Assembly: GCA_017420455.1 (NCBI GenBank)
Contig: JAFOJB010000121.1
Location: 1 to 7,945, forward strand
Length of the DNA stretch: 7,945 bases
Reading direction: 5' to 3'
Source: Blautia sp.
GTDB lineage: Bacteria; Bacillota; Clostridia; Lachnospirales; Lachnospiraceae
The notes beneath the pieces were generated by a model, which had not been told where the DNA came from, made no database searches, and saw only the letters and a program-made list of their open reading frames with translations. The number at the start of each line of letters is the position of its first letter. The stretch's first letter is position 1. The position numbers were made by a program, and so were the translations under genes. This document shows, piece by piece, positions 6,364-7,945 of this stretch.

Positions 6364-6459
6364 TCAGTGTTTTCTGAGGGCGCCTGAATCCACCCGGGCC
6401 GCGCTGGTCCTGCCTCCCGGATCAGTCGTGTGCTGATATTTCTGGATCAATCCTGACTG

Positions 6460-6519
6460 AAAAAGCCCTGGCGTTCCGGCACATCACAGATGGTGATGCC
6501 CGGAACGCCAGGGCTTTTT
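6460..6519. terminator. Bidirectional intrinsic terminator between lgt and the phosphofructokinase gene
   Basis: A perfect 20-bp inverted repeat: AAAAAGCCCTGGCGTTCCGG (6460-6479) against its complement at 6500-6519. The apex CATCAC/GTGATG (6482-6487 and 6493-6498) extends the hairpin with a five-base loop. A5 on one side and T5 on the other give a U-tract in both directions, so it can end both the rightward lgt operon and the leftward phosphofructokinase transcript. Confidence 0.93.
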
Positions 6520-6521
6520 GC

Positions 6522-6554
6522 ATTTGCAGAACATCCAGACTCTGTATTTGCAGA
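6522..6554. repeat. Short direct repeat, 24-base period
   Basis: ATTTGCAGA occurs at 6522-6530 and again at 6546-6554, each followed by a loosely similar stretch containing CAG. It lies between the terminator and the phosphofructokinase stop. Two copies only; no function suggested. The rest of 6364-6459 and 6555-6620 holds no gene that I can support. Confidence 0.35.
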
Positions 6555-6577
6555 GCGTCAGGCGTTTTCTGCGGACG

Positions 6578-6611
6578 GCTTCAGACGGCTGCATGAGGCG
6601 CTGCCTGAAGC
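6578..6611 (-). other. Imperfect hairpin just downstream of the phosphofructokinase stop
   Basis: GCTTCAG (6578-6584) and CTGAAGC (6605-6611) are inverted copies with a partly pairing 20-base interior. It lies ten bases past the phosphofructokinase stop on the minus strand. No T-run follows, so on its own it is not an intrinsic terminator; it may only stabilise the 3' end upstream of the strong terminator. Confidence 0.3.
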
Positions 6612-6620
6612 ATAGGATAA

Positions 6621-7853
6621 TTATTTACGATACACAAATGCGGGAAGGCCGTCGTCTCCCTGGGGGATTTCTACGATACCCTGGATCAGAGGGGCTGCGT
6701 ACCGGATAAACTCGGGTCCTACATCGGTCCCGTCTGCGTTGATCCATTCCCTGGGGACTGCCTTTTCCTGATTGCAGATGAGGTTTACATCCTCAAGGGC
6801 GCAGTCCATGTAGCAGCTTCCGTCGGCCGTTTCCTTGCGGACAAAGGAGACCATCTTCCCGGTCTCGCCCTGAAGAATGGATCGTACGCCGAAGATACCG
6901 GAACGGACAGTGTCTTTCTGGTCGGCGCCGGACATCATGGCAGCGCTGCAGCGCTGGCTTACGTTGAACTCGACGGCGCGGGCCTTGATCCCGAGACGCT
7001 CACGGATCATTTTTACCAGCTGGTCGCTGCATTTCTCCAGCATCTTGTGACCGAAGGAATCCGTGCCTACGGTGGTTCCGTATTCACAGATGAATTTCCC
7101 GTCTTTATCATGGATACCTTCAGATACGCAGACCACCACGGTGGGGTTCTTCTTCTGGCATTCCTGGACTTTGGCGATGAAATCCTCCGGGTCGAAATCT
7201 GTCTCCGGGAGATAGATCAGTACCGGGTTGTCTCCCTCGAATTTCCTTGCCAGGGCGCTGGCGGCGGTGAGCCAGCCTGCATGGCGGCCCATGATCTCCA
7301 GAACGGTGACAGAGTTTTTGTGATATACGCTGGCGTCCAGGACGATCTCGCGGACAGTTTCAGCTACATATCTGGCGGCGCTGCCGTAACCGGGAGTGTG
7401 GTCGGTGAGGACAAGGTCGTTGTCGATGGTCTTGGGAAGGCCAAGAACCCTGACATCGCTCCCGATCTTTGCGGCGTAGCGGGAAAGCTTGCTGGTGGTA
7501 TCCATGGAATCGTTGCCGCCGACATAGAAGAAGTAGCCGATATTGAGCTCCTCAAAGCGCTTGAAAAGCTGCGGATAAACCGGGTCCTCCAGGGAGTCCG
7601 GAAGCTTGTAGCGGCAGGAGCCAAGGTACGCGGCGGGGGTGATCTTCAGACCCTCGGCCATTGTTCCCGGAAGAACTTCGTCGAAATCCAGGAGATTTCC
7701 GGCAAGGAAGCCTTCGATCCCGTTGACCATTCCGTAGATGTGTTCAATTTCATCTTTATGCCTGCGGCTTTCTGAGACGACGCCGTAAAGGCTGCAGTTG
7801 ATTACAGCGGTAGGACCGCCGGACTGACCGACGATCAGGTTTTTTCTGCCCAT
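6621..7853 (-). CDS. pfp: 6-phosphofructokinase, pyrophosphate-dependent type
   Basis: 410 residues, longer than the roughly 320 of bacterial ATP-dependent PfkA and in the range of PPi-type enzymes. It phosphorylates fructose 6-phosphate at C1 in glycolysis, reversibly if PPi is the donor, in the cytoplasm. Motifs: GQSGGPTAVIN (9-19) at the phosphate-binding N-terminus, GGNDS (112-116), PKTIDND (140-146) with catalytic D144, and MGRHAGW (188-194) binding the sugar phosphate. The donor marks point to PPi: aspartate D115 where ATP enzymes have glycine (GGDGS), and lysine K141 where they have glycine (PGTIDND). N114 replaces the first aspartate of the more common GGDDS. The start ATG has GGAGGA seven bases upstream; an overlapping ATG at 7860 is out of frame. 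The gene faces the lgt operon and appears to be transcribed alone on this side. PPi use is inferred and should be treated as likely, not certain. Confidence 0.92.
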   Translation of the reverse strand: MGRKNLIVGQSGGPTAVINCSLYGVVSESRRHKDEIEHIYGMVNGIEGFLAGNLLDFDEVLPGTMAEGLKITPAAYLGSCRYKLPDSLEDPVYPQLFKRFEELNIGYFFYVGGNDSMDTTSKLSRYAAKIGSDVRVLGLPKTIDNDLVLTDHTPGYGSAARYVAETVREIVLDASVYHKNSVTVLEIMGRHAGWLTAASALARKFEGDNPVLIYLPETDFDPEDFIAKVQECQKKNPTVVVCVSEGIHDKDGKFICEYGTTVGTDSFGHKMLEKCSDQLVKMIRERLGIKARAVEFNVSQRCSAAMMSGADQKDTVRSGIFGVRSILQGETGKMVSFVRKETADGSCYMDCALEDVNLICNQEKAVPREWINADGTDVGPEFIRYAAPLIQGIVEIPQGDDGLPAFVYRK

Positions 7854-7883
7854 TTTTCATTCCTCCATTCAGCATACTGGTGA

Positions 7884-7904
7884 GGCCCATTTTATTTATG
7901 GACC
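7884..7904 (-). promoter_or_regulatory. Possible leader hairpin upstream of the phosphofructokinase gene
   Basis: On the minus strand GGTCCAT (7904-7898) can pair with ATGGGCC (7890-7884) over a seven-base A/T loop, using one G-U pair. It lies about 30 bases before the start codon. I could not pick a convincing promoter in 7867-7945, so it is not certain that this stretch is transcribed from a nearby start. Confidence 0.25.
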
Positions 7905-7945
7905 GGTGGGACCCGTACAGACCGGATTCAGCTTTTTTGAGTATA

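Noticed and set aside
7047..7775. A 242-codon open frame on the plus strand at the right edge
   Set aside because: It is antisense to the phosphofructokinase gene and has no recognisable motif or ribosome site.

Overview
The window looks like a chromosomal segment from a Gram-positive anaerobe of the class Clostridia, most probably family Lachnospiraceae. This is an inference from gene content (a DUF4358 protein, a DHHW-motif protein, a PPi-type phosphofructokinase, a clostridial-type Lgt), strong AGGAGG-type ribosome binding sites, ATGA start/stop overlaps and moderate GC. I see no mobile element, tRNA, rRNA or CRISPR array.

Left half (1-3932, minus strand): one probable operon for acyl transfer at the cell surface. 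It is read leftward from a promoter at 3904-3932. The order is a membrane-anchored SGNH/GDSL esterase-type protein, a DUF4358 protein, an MBOAT acyltransferase of the DltB/AlgI type and a DHHW (AlgX/AlgJ-like) protein whose C-terminus runs off the window. The genes overlap or sit 16-45 nt apart. By analogy with alginate acetylation (AlgI/J/F/X), MBOAT would move an acyl group across the membrane and the two SGNH-fold proteins would place it on, or remove it from, a surface glycan. The target is not visible here.

Leader (about 3741-3897): the operon's 5' UTR is unusual. It has a strong Shine-Dalgarno buried in a hairpin, a small ORF for a hydrophobic peptide whose stop overlaps the SGNH start (ATGA), and a nine-unit tetranucleotide repeat inside that small ORF. 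This is the least ordinary part of the window.

Right half, plus strand (3965-6363): a divergent promoter drives a three-gene operon: a six-helix DUF308/HdeD-like membrane protein with an acidic tail, a short arginase-fold protein with all metal ligands in place, and a divergent Lgt (prolipoprotein diacylglyceryl transferase). The last two overlap by ATGA. A bidirectional terminator with a 20-bp perfect stem (6460-6519) separates this operon from the convergent gene.

Right edge (6621-7853, minus strand): a PPi-type 6-phosphofructokinase, complete, with its own ribosome binding site and part of its upstream region before the window ends.
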